64,000 nucleotides of DNA from Micromonospora sp. M71_S20 (GCF_003664255.1 NZ_RCCV01000001.1:744001-808000), one strand, 5' to 3'; counted from the stretch's first letter, positions 1 to 8,190 are shown. Translations and numbers: made by a program. Notes: generated from the letters alone by a model not told the origin.

Positions 1-599
1 GCCAGGATCGCCCCGGCGGCCAGCACCAGCGCGACGGCGCTGAACGCGAACGGACCGGCCAGCGTCGGCAGCCCCCAGCCGCTGGTGGTGCGGTCGGCGA
101 GCGAGGCGAAGTTCGGCGCGGCGACCGCGCCGAGGGTGGTGGCCCAGACGATCAACGAGAGCTGGCGGCCCCGGCGCGCCGGCTCGGCCAGGTCCACCGC
201 CGTGTAGCGGGCCTGGAGGTTGGCCGCGCTGCCGCCGCCGAACAGGAGCATGCCGAGGAAGAGCAGCGGGACCCAGCGGGTCACCGCGGCGAGCACCACC
301 AGCGCGCCGCCGGCCGCGCCGGTCAGGTACGCCACGACCAGGCCGGGCCGTCGGCCACCGACGGTCATGATCCGGGTGACCGGCACGGCGAGCAACGCCC
401 CGCCCACGACGGCGGCGCTGCTGACCAGGCCCGCCACGGCGGTGCCGGCGATGTCGGAGGCGAGCAGCGCCCCGACGGCGACGCCGATGGTCACCCCGAC
501 CCCGCCGATGATCTGGGTGACGAAGAGCAGCCGCAGGGTACGCCGCTGGATGGCCGCGACATCGGGCGCGGCGAGCGGCGCGGCGAGGTCGGTGGCCAT
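1..599 (-). CDS. MFS transporter, C-terminal part cut off by window edge
   Basis: The minus-strand frame starts at ATG 599 (MATDLAAPLA...) and stays open to base 1, so only the first ~199 residues are present. It encodes repeated hydrophobic stretches typical of the first half of a 12-helix major facilitator: a helix containing LLFVTQIIGGVGVTIG, then the loop TRIMTVGGRRPG, which resembles the MFS motif-A loop between helices 2 and 3. It is probably a drug or metabolite exporter in the inner membrane; the substrate cannot be read from sequence. The start is supported by a GAAGGAG Shine-Dalgarno sequence about 5 nt upstream. A 13-bp palindrome lies ~30 bp upstream and may be an operator. The neighbouring acyl-CoA dehydrogenase is on the same strand, upstream. 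Confidence 0.8.
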   Translation of the reverse strand, partial: MATDLAAPLAAPDVAAIQRRTLRLLFVTQIIGGVGVTIGVAVGALLASDIAGTAVAGLVSSAAVVGGALLAVPVTRIMTVGGRRPGLVVAYLTGAAGGALVVLAAVTRWVPLLFLGMLLFGGGSAANLQARYTAVDLAEPARRGRQLSLIVWATTLGAVAAPNFASLADRTTSGWGLPTLAGPFAFSAVALVLAAGAIL

Positions 600-623
600 G
601 GCGGCTCCTTCGGGGTAAGGGGC

Positions 624-636
624 GAGATGCCATCTC
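624..636. promoter_or_regulatory. 13-bp perfect palindrome upstream of the MFS gene
   Basis: GAGATG-C-CATCTC is a perfect inverted repeat with a one-base centre, 25 bp before the MFS start codon and just outside its ribosome binding site. Its position fits a repressor operator of TetR or MarR type, but no regulator gene is adjacent inside the window. Function is inferred. Confidence 0.4.
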
Positions 637-677
637 ATCCTTGCGCACCAGCCCCTCCGCCCGGCAGCCGGTTGACG

Positions 678-1820
678 CTACAACCCGAGGCCCCGGCCGA
701 TGATCTCCTTCATGATCTCGGTGGTGCCGCCGTAGATCGTCTGCACCCGCCCGTCCAGCCACGCCTTCGCCACCGGGTACTCCAGCATGTAGCCGTAGCC
801 GCCGTGCAGCTGCACGCAGCGGTCGGCGACCCTGTTCTGCAGCTCGGTGGTCCACCACTTCGCCTTCGCCGCGTCGGTGACCGAGAGCCGGCCGGCGTTG
901 TGCTCCGCGACGCAGTGGTTGACGAAGGTGCGGGCGATGGTGACCTCGGTGTCCAGCTCGGCCAGCAGGAAGCGGTTGTGCTGGAACGCGCCGATCGGCC
1001 GGCCGAACGCCTGCCGGGAGCGGGCGTAGTCGAGGGTGACGGCCAGCAGCCGCTCGGCGGCGGCCACCGCGGCGACCGCGATGCTCAGCCGCTCCCGGGG
1101 CAGGTTGGCCATCAGGTGGTAGAAGCCGTGGTTCTCGGTGCCGATCAGGTTCTCCGCCGGCACCCGGCAGTCGTCGAAGAACAGCTCGGCGGTGTCGTTG
1201 GCCTTGAGCCCGACCTTGGCCAGCCGCCGGCCCCGGGAGAAGCCGGGGGTGCCGCTCTCCACCGCGATCAGGCTCACCCCGTGCGCGCCCTGGTCCGGCG
1301 CGGTACGCACGACCACGACCACCAGGTCGGCCATCTCCCCGTTGGTGATGAAGGTCTTCTGGCCGTTGAGTACCCAGCTGTCGCCGTCGCGGACCGCGCT
1401 CGTGCGGATCCCGGCCAGGTCGGAGCCGGCCCCCGGCTCGCTCATCGCGATCGCGGTGACCAGGTCGCCGGAGCAGAACCCGGGCAGCCAGCGCTTGCGC
1501 TGCTCGTCGGTGGTCAGCTCGGTCAGGTACGGCGCCACCACGTCGTTGTGCAGGCCGAAGCCGAGCCCCGTGCAGCCGGCGGCGACGATCTCCTCGTCCA
1601 GCACGGCGTTGAACCGGAAGTCCCGCTGACCGCCGCCGCCGTACTCCGCGTCGACGTCCATGCCCAGCAGGCCGGCCGCCCCGGCCCGGCGCCACACCTC
1701 ACGGTCGACGATGCCGTCGGCCTCCCAGCGCTCGTGGTGGGGCACCGCCTCGCGGGTCAGGAACTCGCGGCACAGCTCGCGGAACTCCTCGTGGTCGCGC
1801 TCGTAGAGATGCTGCTCCAT
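678..1820 (-). CDS. acyl-CoA dehydrogenase
   Basis: A 380-residue flavoprotein of the acyl-CoA dehydrogenase family, which oxidises acyl-CoA thioesters to trans-2-enoyl-CoA with FAD and passes electrons to ETF. Visible landmarks are the N-terminal helical domain (YERDHEEFRELCREFL), the FAD/substrate-contact strand AIAMSEPGAGSDLAG, the middle-domain WVLNGQKTFITNG, and the C-terminal QLHGGYGYMLEYPVAK followed by IYGGTTEIMKEIIGR, where the Glu of TTEI is at the usual catalytic-base position. Length is normal. ATG 1820 is preferred to the in-frame start 24 bp upstream because MEQHLYERDHEEF is where homologues begin. Chain-length specificity cannot be inferred. It lies alone between UdgX and an MFS gene. 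Confidence 0.93.
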   Translation of the reverse strand: MEQHLYERDHEEFRELCREFLTREAVPHHERWEADGIVDREVWRRAGAAGLLGMDVDAEYGGGGQRDFRFNAVLDEEIVAAGCTGLGFGLHNDVVAPYLTELTTDEQRKRWLPGFCSGDLVTAIAMSEPGAGSDLAGIRTSAVRDGDSWVLNGQKTFITNGEMADLVVVVVRTAPDQGAHGVSLIAVESGTPGFSRGRRLAKVGLKANDTAELFFDDCRVPAENLIGTENHGFYHLMANLPRERLSIAVAAVAAAERLLAVTLDYARSRQAFGRPIGAFQHNRFLLAELDTEVTIARTFVNHCVAEHNAGRLSVTDAAKAKWWTTELQNRVADRCVQLHGGYGYMLEYPVAKAWLDGRVQTIYGGTTEIMKEIIGRGLGL

Positions 1821-1882
1821 GGCGGCAAGTGTGGCACCGCCCACCCGCCCTGCCCAGCGGCCGACGGGCCGGAAGCGGCGGC

Positions 1883-2587
1883 TCAGCCGACGAGGGCGCG
1901 GGCGGCGACGGTGAGGTCGGCGACCAGCCCCTCGTACGCCTTGTCCTGGTCGTCCGCGCGCAGCACGGCGGACGGGTGGATGGTGGCCAGCAGCCGCGCC
2001 GGCGGGGCGTCGGCGACGGCGCCCTCGGCGTCCACGGGCACCCGCCGGAAGTCCTCCGGGTGCTGGGCCGAATCCGGCCAGGGCAGCAGCTCGCCGCGCT
2101 GGCGGGTCACCCGGAACGTCGGGCCGAGCAGGGCCTTGGCGGCGGTGGCGCCGAGCACCACCACGATCTCCGGGCGCAGCCGGGCGAACTCGGCCACCAG
2201 CCAGGGCCGGCAGGCGGTGATGTGCACCCGGTCCGGGGTCTGGTGGATGCGCCGCTTGCCGCGCTGCTCGAAGCGGAAGTGCTTCACCGCGTTGGTGAGG
2301 TAGATGTGGCCCGGGTCGAGTCGCGCGTCGTCGACCGCCCTGCGCAGCAGCCGGCCGGCCGGGCCGACGAACGGCAGGCCCTTCTGGTCCTCCATGTCGC
2401 CGGGCTGCTCGCCGACGAAGACCACCCGCGCACCGGCGTCGCCGCGGCCGAAGACCGTCTGCGACGCGTCCCGGTAGAGCTCGCAGCCACGGCAGCCGGC
2501 GGCGGCGGCGCGCAGGTCGTCGAGGGTGTCGGCCCGCGGCGGGATGAACTTCTGCGCGCCCGGCGCGGTCTCGGTCTGCTCGGCCAT
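1883..2587 (-). CDS. udgX: UdgX-type uracil-DNA glycosylase / uracil-DNA crosslinking protein
   Basis: A 234-residue member of the UDG superfamily. Motif A is GEQPGD (residues 59-64) and the C-terminal motif is TIHPSAVLR. The diagnostic UdgX insertion KRRIH (residues 111-115) is present. In the Mycobacterium smegmatis protein the His of this loop attacks the abasic sugar after uracil excision, leaving a covalent protein-DNA adduct, so H115 is the expected nucleophile. C32, C35 and C126 fit ligands of the 4Fe-4S cluster; H103, in LTNAVKHF, lies where family-4 enzymes have a cysteine. Start ATG 2587 is chosen over a start 33 bp upstream because a TAGAAC box lies 7 nt before it. It is likely a single-gene leaderless transcript. 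Confidence 0.93.
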   Translation of the reverse strand: MAEQTETAPGAQKFIPPRADTLDDLRAAAAGCRGCELYRDASQTVFGRGDAGARVVFVGEQPGDMEDQKGLPFVGPAGRLLRRAVDDARLDPGHIYLTNAVKHFRFEQRGKRRIHQTPDRVHITACRPWLVAEFARLRPEIVVVLGATAAKALLGPTFRVTRQRGELLPWPDSAQHPEDFRRVPVDAEGAVADAPPARLLATIHPSAVLRADDQDKAYEGLVADLTVAARALVG

Positions 2588-2594
2588 GGCGACT

Positions 2595-2600
2595 GTTCTA
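2595..2600 (-). promoter_or_regulatory. -10 box for leaderless udgX
   Basis: TAGAAC on the minus strand, 7 nt before ATG 2587, so transcription would begin at or next to the start codon. No clear Shine-Dalgarno sequence lies in between. The last base departs from the TANNNT consensus. Confidence 0.4.
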
Positions 2601-2735
2601 CCCGGTGCGGGAGGAAACACGCGCGGGGACCCGCCGGGCGGGACACGCCGGTGCGAACAAAGTGGACGGTGTGGGCGGAGTGACGACGCGGCGTCGCCCG
2701 CACCGGGCCGGCCGGGGTCGCCTCGGGCTACCCGC

Positions 2736-4076
2736 TCACGCCGTGAAGCCGGCGACCGGGGCGGGCTGGACCGCCCGGGCCACCGCCTCGGCCAGGTCCG
2801 CGATCTCCGCCTCGTCGAGCGAGCTGACGGTGATCCGCAGCGCCGGCGGGCCGGCGATCCGGTGCAGCGCGCCGGGCGCGACCGCCCAGCCGGCGTCGCG
2901 CAGCGCGGTCAGCACACTGGTCTCGTCGTCCACCGGCAGCCAGACGTTGATGCCGCTGCGGCCGTGGGCGACCAGGCCGTGGTCGGCGAGCGCGTCGATC
3001 AGCGCCGTACGCCGCCGCTCGTAGCTGCCGGCGGCCCGCTCCACCAGCCCGGCCACGGCGGGGTCCCGCCAGAGCGCCAGGACCAGCCGTTGCAGCACCG
3101 TGGAGACCCAGCCGGCACCGACCCGGGCGCGCCCGGCCACCCGGGCCACCGTGGTCTCGTCGCCGACCAGCACGGCCAGCCGCAGGTCGGGGCCGAACGG
3201 CTTGCTCACCGAGCGGACGAAGGCCCACGTCGGGGTCGCCCCGGCGAGCGGGTGCAGCGGTACGCGAGCCAGCTCGGCGGCGTGGTCGTCCTCGATCAGC
3301 AGCAGGTCGGACCGGCCGGCGAGCAGGGCGCGCAGCTCGCCGGCCCGCTCGGCGGAGACCGCCGCGCCCGTGGGGTTCTGGGCCCGGCTCGTCACGATCA
3401 GCGCCCGCGCGCCGGCGGCGAGCGCGGCGGCGACCCCGCCGACGAGCGGACCGTCGTCGTCGACCGGCACGCCGATCGGCCGCAGCCCGAGCGCGGCGAC
3501 CAGGTCGAGCAGGTTGGCCCAGCCCGGGTCCTCGACCGCGACCGCGTCGCCGGGGCGCAGGTGCGCGCCGAGCAGTCGCTCGATGCCGTCCAGCGCGCCG
3601 CCGGTGACGGTCAGCTCCGCCGCCGGCACGCCGTCGGCGGCCAGCCGCTCGCGGGCCGCCTCGGCCAGCTCGGGCAGCACCCCGGCCGCCGGGTAGCCGA
3701 CCGGCTCGCCCGCGGCGGCGGCCAGGCCGGCGAGGTGCGCCCCGAGGGGTGGCAGCAGCCGCACGTCCGGCTCGCCCCGGGAGAGGTCGCGCAGGCCGGG
3801 GGCGGTCGGCGGGCGCAGCGCGGACCGGCGCGACGCCACCGGCGGTCGGGGCCGGACCCGGGTGCCGTGCCGGCCGGCGGTGACCACCAGGCCCCGCTGG
3901 CGCAGCTCCTGGTAGGCGCGGGCGGCGGTGGCCGGGCTCACCGCGAGCCGGGCGGCGAGCTCCCGCACGGGGGGCAGCGCGTCGCCCGGGGCGAGGGCGG
4001 CGGAGCGGATGCCCGATTCGATGCTGGCCGAAATCTCGGCGGCCGTCGTACCGACGACCTGATAGCGTGCTGACAC
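2736..4076 (-). CDS. MocR-type transcriptional regulator (GntR HTH + PLP aminotransferase domain)
   Basis: A 446-residue fusion regulator. The N-terminal winged helix (about residues 10-75, with LPPVRELAARLAVSPATAARAYQEL) is of GntR type. After a linker comes a fold-type-I aminotransferase-like domain (about 95-440), with SRAQNPTG and the PLP-lysine motif RSVSKPFGPDLRLA. This is the MocR/PdxR architecture, in which the PLP domain senses PLP or an amino compound. The GTG start lies within 10 nt of a minus-strand TACAAT box, giving an almost leaderless mRNA. It is divergent from the flavin/GNAT-leuE pair with only 34 bp between start codons, so it probably regulates that pair and itself. The effector is unknown. 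Confidence 0.9.
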   Translation of the reverse strand: MSARYQVVGTTAAEISASIESGIRSAALAPGDALPPVRELAARLAVSPATAARAYQELRQRGLVVTAGRHGTRVRPRPPVASRRSALRPPTAPGLRDLSRGEPDVRLLPPLGAHLAGLAAAAGEPVGYPAAGVLPELAEAARERLAADGVPAAELTVTGGALDGIERLLGAHLRPGDAVAVEDPGWANLLDLVAALGLRPIGVPVDDDGPLVGGVAAALAAGARALIVTSRAQNPTGAAVSAERAGELRALLAGRSDLLLIEDDHAAELARVPLHPLAGATPTWAFVRSVSKPFGPDLRLAVLVGDETTVARVAGRARVGAGWVSTVLQRLVLALWRDPAVAGLVERAAGSYERRRTALIDALADHGLVAHGRSGINVWLPVDDETSVLTALRDAGWAVAPGALHRIAGPPALRITVSSLDEAEIADLAEAVARAVQPAPVAGFTA

Positions 4077-4103
4077 AAATCAGAGATTGTACTAGAACAA
4101 AGG
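4070..4103. promoter_or_regulatory. divergent promoter/operator between MocR regulator and flavin-GNAT/leuE genes
   Basis: A short AT-rich island in GC-rich DNA. The minus strand has TACAAT (4086-4091) as a strong -10 for the regulator. The plus strand has CTGACA (4070-4075) and TAGAAC (4094-4099) with an 18-bp spacer, followed by an AAAGG ribosome binding site. An ACAAATC...GATTGT imperfect inverted repeat and TTGT...ACAA half-sites overlap both promoters, where a MocR protein would be expected to bind. Regulation is inferred. Confidence 0.55.
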
Positions 4104-4110
4104 TCGAGCC

Positions 4111-5355
4111 ATGTACGCACCCACCGACCGGACCACCGCCAGCCGCTCCCGGGAGCGGATGAGCTACGACGAGGCCGCCGCGCACGCCGTCCTCGACGAG
4201 GCGTACGACTGCGCGCTCGGGTTCACCGTCGACGGCGAACCCCGGGTGCTGCCCACCCTGCACGTGCGCGTCGGCGACACCCTCTACCTGCACGGCTCCA
4301 CCGGCAGCCGGCCACTGCTCGCCGCCCGGGGCGACGGGCTGCCGGTCTGCGTCGCGGTCACCCTGCTCGACGGCCTCGTCTACGGCCGCTCGCAGTTCCA
4401 CCACAGCGCCAACTACCGCTCCGTGGTCGCGCACGGCACCGCCCGCCTGGTCACCGACGAGCGGGAGAAGCTGCGGATGCTGACCGCCCTGGTGGAGAAG
4501 GCCGGCGCCGGGCGCAGCGCCGACAGCCGACCCCCGTCGCGCCGGGAGCTGGCCGAGACGGCCGTGCTGGCCCTGCCGCTGCGGGAGGTGTCGGTGCGCG
4601 CCCGCACCGGCGGCGTACGCGACGAGGAGACCGACCTCGCCCTGCCGCACTGGGCCGGCGTGGTGCCGCTGCGGCTGACCGCCGGGCTGCCCGAACCCGA
4701 CGCCGGGGTGACCGTGCCGGTGCCGGCGTACCTGCGGCCGGAGACGTCGCCGTGGCTCGACCCGGCGGTGCTGCGCGGGGAGCACGTGCTGCTGGAACCG
4801 CTCGACCTCGCGCACGCCGACGAGCTGCACGCCGCGACGGCCGACCGGGAGGTCTGGCGGCACCTGGGCGGCCCGCAGCCGGTCGACGCCGCCGGCACCG
4901 CCGACGAAATCGCCACCGCGCTGGCCGCGCACCGGCGGGGCGAGCGGGTGCCCTGGGCGCAGCGCTGCGCGGTGACCGGCACGGTGGTCGGCACCACCTC
5001 CTTCTACGAGGTGGACCCGGAGCGCCGGGCGGTGGCGATCGGCTACACCTACCTGGGCCGCCCCTGGTGGCGCACCGGGATCAACACGGAGGCGAAGCTG
5101 CTGCTGCTCACCCGCGCCTTCGAGGAACTGGGCGCGGTACGGGTGGTCTGGCACACCGACATCCGCAACGAGCGCTCGCAGCGGGCGATCGAGCGCCTCG
5201 GCGCGTCCCGCGAGGGGGTGCTGCGGCGGCACCGGATCCGTCCGGACGGCTCCTGGCGGGACACCGTGCAGTATTCGATGACCGTCGACGAGTGGCCGAA
5301 CGCACAGGTCACGCTCCGGGAAAGGCTTCGCCGGGCGGCACCCGTGGCCCCATGA
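4111..5355 (+). CDS. pyridoxamine-5'-phosphate-oxidase-like flavin domain fused to GNAT acetyltransferase
   Basis: A 414-residue two-domain protein. Residues ~18-200 resemble the split-barrel, flavin-binding PNPOx-like/NimA family (DCALGFTVDGEPRVLPTL; CVAVTLLDGLVYGRSQFHHS; NYRSVVAHGTARLV). Residues ~245-405 are a RimJ/RimL-like GNAT domain (VLLEPLDLAHADELHAAT; AIGYTYLGRPWWRTGINTEA; VVWHTDIRNERSQRAIERLGA). The enzyme may reduce or bind a cofactor and acetylate a substrate; neither is identifiable. An AAAGG ribosome binding site precedes ATG 4111. The stop codon overlaps the leuE-like start (ATGA), implying coupling. Divergence from a PLP-binding MocR regulator suggests a link to amino compounds or B6 metabolism, as an inference. 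Confidence 0.85.
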   Translation: MYAPTDRTTASRSRERMSYDEAAAHAVLDEAYDCALGFTVDGEPRVLPTLHVRVGDTLYLHGSTGSRPLLAARGDGLPVCVAVTLLDGLVYGRSQFHHSANYRSVVAHGTARLVTDEREKLRMLTALVEKAGAGRSADSRPPSRRELAETAVLALPLREVSVRARTGGVRDEETDLALPHWAGVVPLRLTAGLPEPDAGVTVPVPAYLRPETSPWLDPAVLRGEHVLLEPLDLAHADELHAATADREVWRHLGGPQPVDAAGTADEIATALAAHRRGERVPWAQRCAVTGTVVGTTSFYEVDPERRAVAIGYTYLGRPWWRTGINTEAKLLLLTRAFEELGAVRVVWHTDIRNERSQRAIERLGASREGVLRRHRIRPDGSWRDTVQYSMTVDEWPNAQVTLRERLRRAAPVAP

Positions 5356-6020
5356 TGGCGGGCGTGCTGGGCATCACCGACTTCTGGACGTACGTGCTGG
5401 GCACCGTGGCGATCGTTCTGCTGCCCGGTCCCAACTCCCTCTTCGTGCTCTCCACCGCCGCGCAGCGGGGCGTGGCGGCCGGCTACCGGGCGGCCGGCGG
5501 GGTCTTCGTCGGCGACGGGGTGCTGATGTTCCTCTCCGCCGCCGGCGTGGCGTCGCTGGTCCAGGCGTACCCGCCGTTCTTCCTCGTGATCAAGTACGCC
5601 GGCGCCGCGTACCTCGGCTATGTGGGGTTGACGATGCTGCGCGGCGCGTGGCGACGCTGGCGGACCCGCAACGACCCGGCCGCCCCGCGGCTCATCGACG
5701 CCGCGGAGCCGGCGGCGATGCGCAGCCCGTTCCGCAAGGCGCTGGTGATCAGCCTGCTCAACCCGAAGGCGATCCTCTTCTTCGTCTCGTTCTTCATCCA
5801 GTTCGTGGACCCGGGCTACGCCTGGCCGGCGCTGTCGTTCCTGCTGCTCGGGCTCATCGCCCAGGTCACCAGCGTGCTCTACCTGACCGCGCTGATCTTC
5901 ACGGGCACGTTCCTGGCGGCGCAGTTCCGTCGGCGCCACCGCCTGGCCGCCGGCGCCACCACGGGCGTCGCCGCGCTCTTCCTCGGCTTCAGCCTCAAGC
6001 TGGCCACCGCCACCGCCTGA
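5352..6020 (+). CDS. leuE: LysE-family exporter, LeuE-like
   Basis: A 222-residue inner-membrane exporter of the LysE/RhtB superfamily. Its sequence follows E. coli LeuE closely from memory: FWTYVLGTVAIVLLPGPNSL with the family motif PGPN, then AAGGVFVGDGVLMFLSAAG, ISLLNPKAILFFVSFFIQF, and a C-terminal helix pair. Five or six membrane segments can be traced, and length is normal. It is likely to export leucine or related neutral amino acids. ATG 5352 overlaps the stop of the preceding gene by 4 bp; an immediately following ATG at 5355 is an alternative. Co-transcription with the flavin/GNAT fusion and likely control by the divergent MocR regulator fit an amino-acid-responsive export operon. 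Confidence 0.88.
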   Translation: MMAGVLGITDFWTYVLGTVAIVLLPGPNSLFVLSTAAQRGVAAGYRAAGGVFVGDGVLMFLSAAGVASLVQAYPPFFLVIKYAGAAYLGYVGLTMLRGAWRRWRTRNDPAAPRLIDAAEPAAMRSPFRKALVISLLNPKAILFFVSFFIQFVDPGYAWPALSFLLLGLIAQVTSVLYLTALIFTGTFLAAQFRRRHRLAAGATTGVAALFLGFSLKLATATA

Positions 6021-6030
6021 CCCCGTCGGG

Positions 6031-6957
6031 TCACGTGCCGTCGCCGCCGCCGGAGCCGCCGATGCCGCCGGAGCCGGCGGTGCCGCCCAGCCCGAAGCCG
6101 GGGTGGATCGGCTCGTCCGGCGGGCGGCTGACGTGCGCCGACCCCGAGATGGTCGCGGACCAGTCGGCGTGCGCGGCGGCCGCGGCGTGCCGGTTGATCG
6201 CCGTACGCAGCCAGGCGTCCACGGTCGCGATCCAGTCCCGCTTGTCGGCGCCGACGTGCCAGACCCGGAACCGGCTGATGCTCTGGTGGGTGATCCCGGC
6301 CAGGGCCAGCCGCCGGTCCAGCCAGAGGATCACCTCCAGGCCGGCCGGCTCGGCGATGAAGATCAGTTCCAGCTCGGTGATCGGCCCGGCGTAGAGCGGC
6401 GCCACCCAGTAGCCCAGCCGCTGGTGCAGCGGCAGGGTCTGCGCCACCCCCGGCAGCCGCGCGTCGACCAGGCCGGCCTGGCGCATGCTGAAGCCGAGCG
6501 TGTCGAGGGCTGCCAGGACGTGCGCCTGGGTGGGCAGCGGATGCACGAAGACCGGCACCATCGCGCCCTGGTCGAGGCGGGGCTCGACCGCCACCTCCGT
6601 ACGCAGCCCCATCCGCAGGCTGAGCAGGGGCGCCCCGCCGAACACGGTCACCGGGGTCTCCCACGGCAGCGGGAACTCGAACGGAATCGACCGGCCCCGC
6701 CCGGCCCGCAGCACGAAACCGCCGGCCACCGTCGCCTGGTGGAACTGCACCAGGCGACGGGGCGCCTCCGGGTCGTCCGGCTCGGCCGTGGTGACCAGGC
6801 CGAGCCGGACGTGCAGGACGGGTACGTCGGTGGAGCCGGCGACGACGGTGACCCGCCCCGGCAGCCGCAGCCCGGGACGGGTGCTCGCGTTGGCCAGGGC
6901 CGTGCGCACCGACAGGCCGGTCCAGCCGGACTCGGGCGACACCCCCGTCAACCGCAC
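6031..6957 (-). CDS. Spo0M/SpoOM-like sporulation-control protein
   Basis: A 308-residue soluble protein with the arrestin-like fold family of Bacillus Spo0M. The N-terminal sandwich includes GLRLPGRVTVVAGSTDVPV and FVLRAGRGRSIPFEFPLPWE, and the C-terminal half includes ELELIFIAEPAGLEVILWLD. The last ~18 residues are an atypical Gly-rich tail. GTG 6957 is chosen because GGGGGAG lies 5-6 nt upstream and the protein then begins at RLTGVSPESGW; a frame extension to 7065 has no such support. Family members influence sporulation or development in Gram-positive bacteria; the role here is inferred. The gene ends 10 bp from the convergent leuE-like gene, and its upstream region carries a three-unit tandem repeat. 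Confidence 0.78.
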   Translation of the reverse strand: MRLTGVSPESGWTGLSVRTALANASTRPGLRLPGRVTVVAGSTDVPVLHVRLGLVTTAEPDDPEAPRRLVQFHQATVAGGFVLRAGRGRSIPFEFPLPWETPVTVFGGAPLLSLRMGLRTEVAVEPRLDQGAMVPVFVHPLPTQAHVLAALDTLGFSMRQAGLVDARLPGVAQTLPLHQRLGYWVAPLYAGPITELELIFIAEPAGLEVILWLDRRLALAGITHQSISRFRVWHVGADKRDWIATVDAWLRTAINRHAAAAAHADWSATISGSAHVSRPPDEPIHPGFGLGGTAGSGGIGGSGGGDGT

Positions 6958-7000
6958 GGCACTCCCCCGTCCGCCACCGGGCCGGTCCCGCTCAGCCACC

Positions 7001-7091
7001 CCACGGTCGCGGACCTCGCGCGGGGTCCCTCCATGGTCGCGGACCCGGAGGGTGGCCCCCTCCATGGTCGCGGACCCCGCGCGTGGCCGCC
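7001..7091. repeat. three tandem ~30-bp repeats upstream of the Spo0M-like gene
   Basis: Units start at 7001, 7031 and 7062 (periods 30 and 31). Each begins CCAYGGTCGCGGACC and ends in a GC-rich tail. Copies 1 and 3 carry CGCGCG tracts that can pair with the neighbouring GGGGTCC/GGACCCC segments. They fill the gap between the Spo0M-like gene and the CBS gene. A related ATGGTCGCGGACC also occurs inside the Spo0M-like gene near 6149. They could be a multi-site operator or a slipped duplication; there is no coding potential. Confidence 0.7.
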
Positions 7092-7125
7092 CCGACTTCG
7101 GCGAACAGCGGCCACCTGTCCGGTT

Positions 7126-8190
7126 TCACCTCATGCGTCGACCGCGCGGCACCGGGTCGGTCTCGTCGTCGAACTCGCCGATGACCTCCTCCAGCAGGTC
7201 CTCCAGCGCGACGAACCCGATCGGCCGGGTCGGCCCGCCCCCGTTGCGCACCAGCGCGAGCTGGGACTGCCGGGCGCGCATCTCCGCCACGGCATCGCTG
7301 ACCGACGCCGAGGCCGGCAGGGTGAGGGCGTTGGTCATCAGGTCGCCGGCGGTGGCCGTACGGCCCGTGGTGGTGACCCGCACCGCCTCCCGGACGTGGA
7401 CCAGGCCGCAGACGTCGCCGTTGGCGTCCAGCACGGCCAGCCGCGAGCGGCCGCTGTCCCGGCTGACCTGCTCGATGCGGTCGGCCCCCTCGTCGCGGCG
7501 CACCGTCACCATCTGGTCGAACGGCTCCATCACCTGCGCCACCGTGGTGCCCTGGAGCTCCAGCATGCTGGTCAGCATCTCGTGCTGTTCGGCGCCCAGC
7601 AGGCCGTGCTCGCGGGACTGCTCCAGCAGCATCCGCAGCTCGTCCGGGCCGTGCACCTGGGCGAGCTGGTCCTGCGGGTTGACCTTGACCAGCCGCAGCA
7701 TCGCGTTGGCCAGCGCGTTCATCACCGACAGCACCGGCCGGGCGACCCGCGCGAAGGCGCGGAACGGCAGCGCCAGCAGCACGGCCGAGCGCTCCGGGTG
7801 GGTGATCGCCCAGGACTTCGGCGCCATCTCCCCGACCACCAGGTGCAGGAAGGTGACGACGCTCAGCGCGAAGATCAGTGCGATCACGTGACTGGCGGCG
7901 TCCGGCAGCCCGACCGCGTGCAGGAGCGGGCTCAGCAGGTGCTCGATCGCCGGTTCGGCGAGCGCGCCGAGACCCAGGGTGCACAGGGTGATGCCGAGCT
8001 GCGCGCCGGCGAGCATGAGCGACAGCTCACGTACGCCGTCCAGCGCGGCCCGGGCGGCCCGACCGCCACCGGCGGCGGCGTGCTCCAGCCGGTAACGCTT
8101 GCTGGCCACCAGGGCGAACTCGGCGGCCACGAAGAAGCCGTTCAAGGCCAGCAGGATCACCGACGTGAAGAGCGCGATGCCGGGGCTCAT
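7126..8190 (-). CDS. CNNM/hemolysin-C-type membrane protein with CBS domains
   Basis: A 354-residue protein of the CorB/CNNM (DUF21) family. Residues ~1-170 form the transmembrane DUF21 domain (FVAAEFALVASKRYRLE; LSLMLAGAQLGITLCTLGLG; LVVGEMAPKSWAI), and residues ~205-345 hold the paired CBS domains. It lacks the C-terminal CorC_HlyC domain found in its neighbour. The family is linked to Mg2+/Co2+ transport and to resistance to membrane damage. ATG 8190 overlaps the stop codon of the upstream paralogue by 4 bp, so the two are translationally coupled and may form a heteromeric transporter. Length is within the normal range for the short form. Confidence 0.9.
   Translation of the reverse strand: MSPGIALFTSVILLALNGFFVAAEFALVASKRYRLEHAAAGGGRAARAALDGVRELSLMLAGAQLGITLCTLGLGALAEPAIEHLLSPLLHAVGLPDAASHVIALIFALSVVTFLHLVVGEMAPKSWAITHPERSAVLLALPFRAFARVARPVLSVMNALANAMLRLVKVNPQDQLAQVHGPDELRMLLEQSREHGLLGAEQHEMLTSMLELQGTTVAQVMEPFDQMVTVRRDEGADRIEQVSRDSGRSRLAVLDANGDVCGLVHVREAVRVTTTGRTATAGDLMTNALTLPASASVSDAVAEMRARQSQLALVRNGGGPTRPIGFVALEDLLEEVIGEFDDETDPVPRGRRMR

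Noticed and set aside
220..618. Plus-strand open frame opposite the truncated MFS gene
   Set aside because: The minus-strand frame has membrane helices, an MFS loop motif and a good ribosome binding site. The plus-strand product is Thr/Ala/Arg-rich noise.
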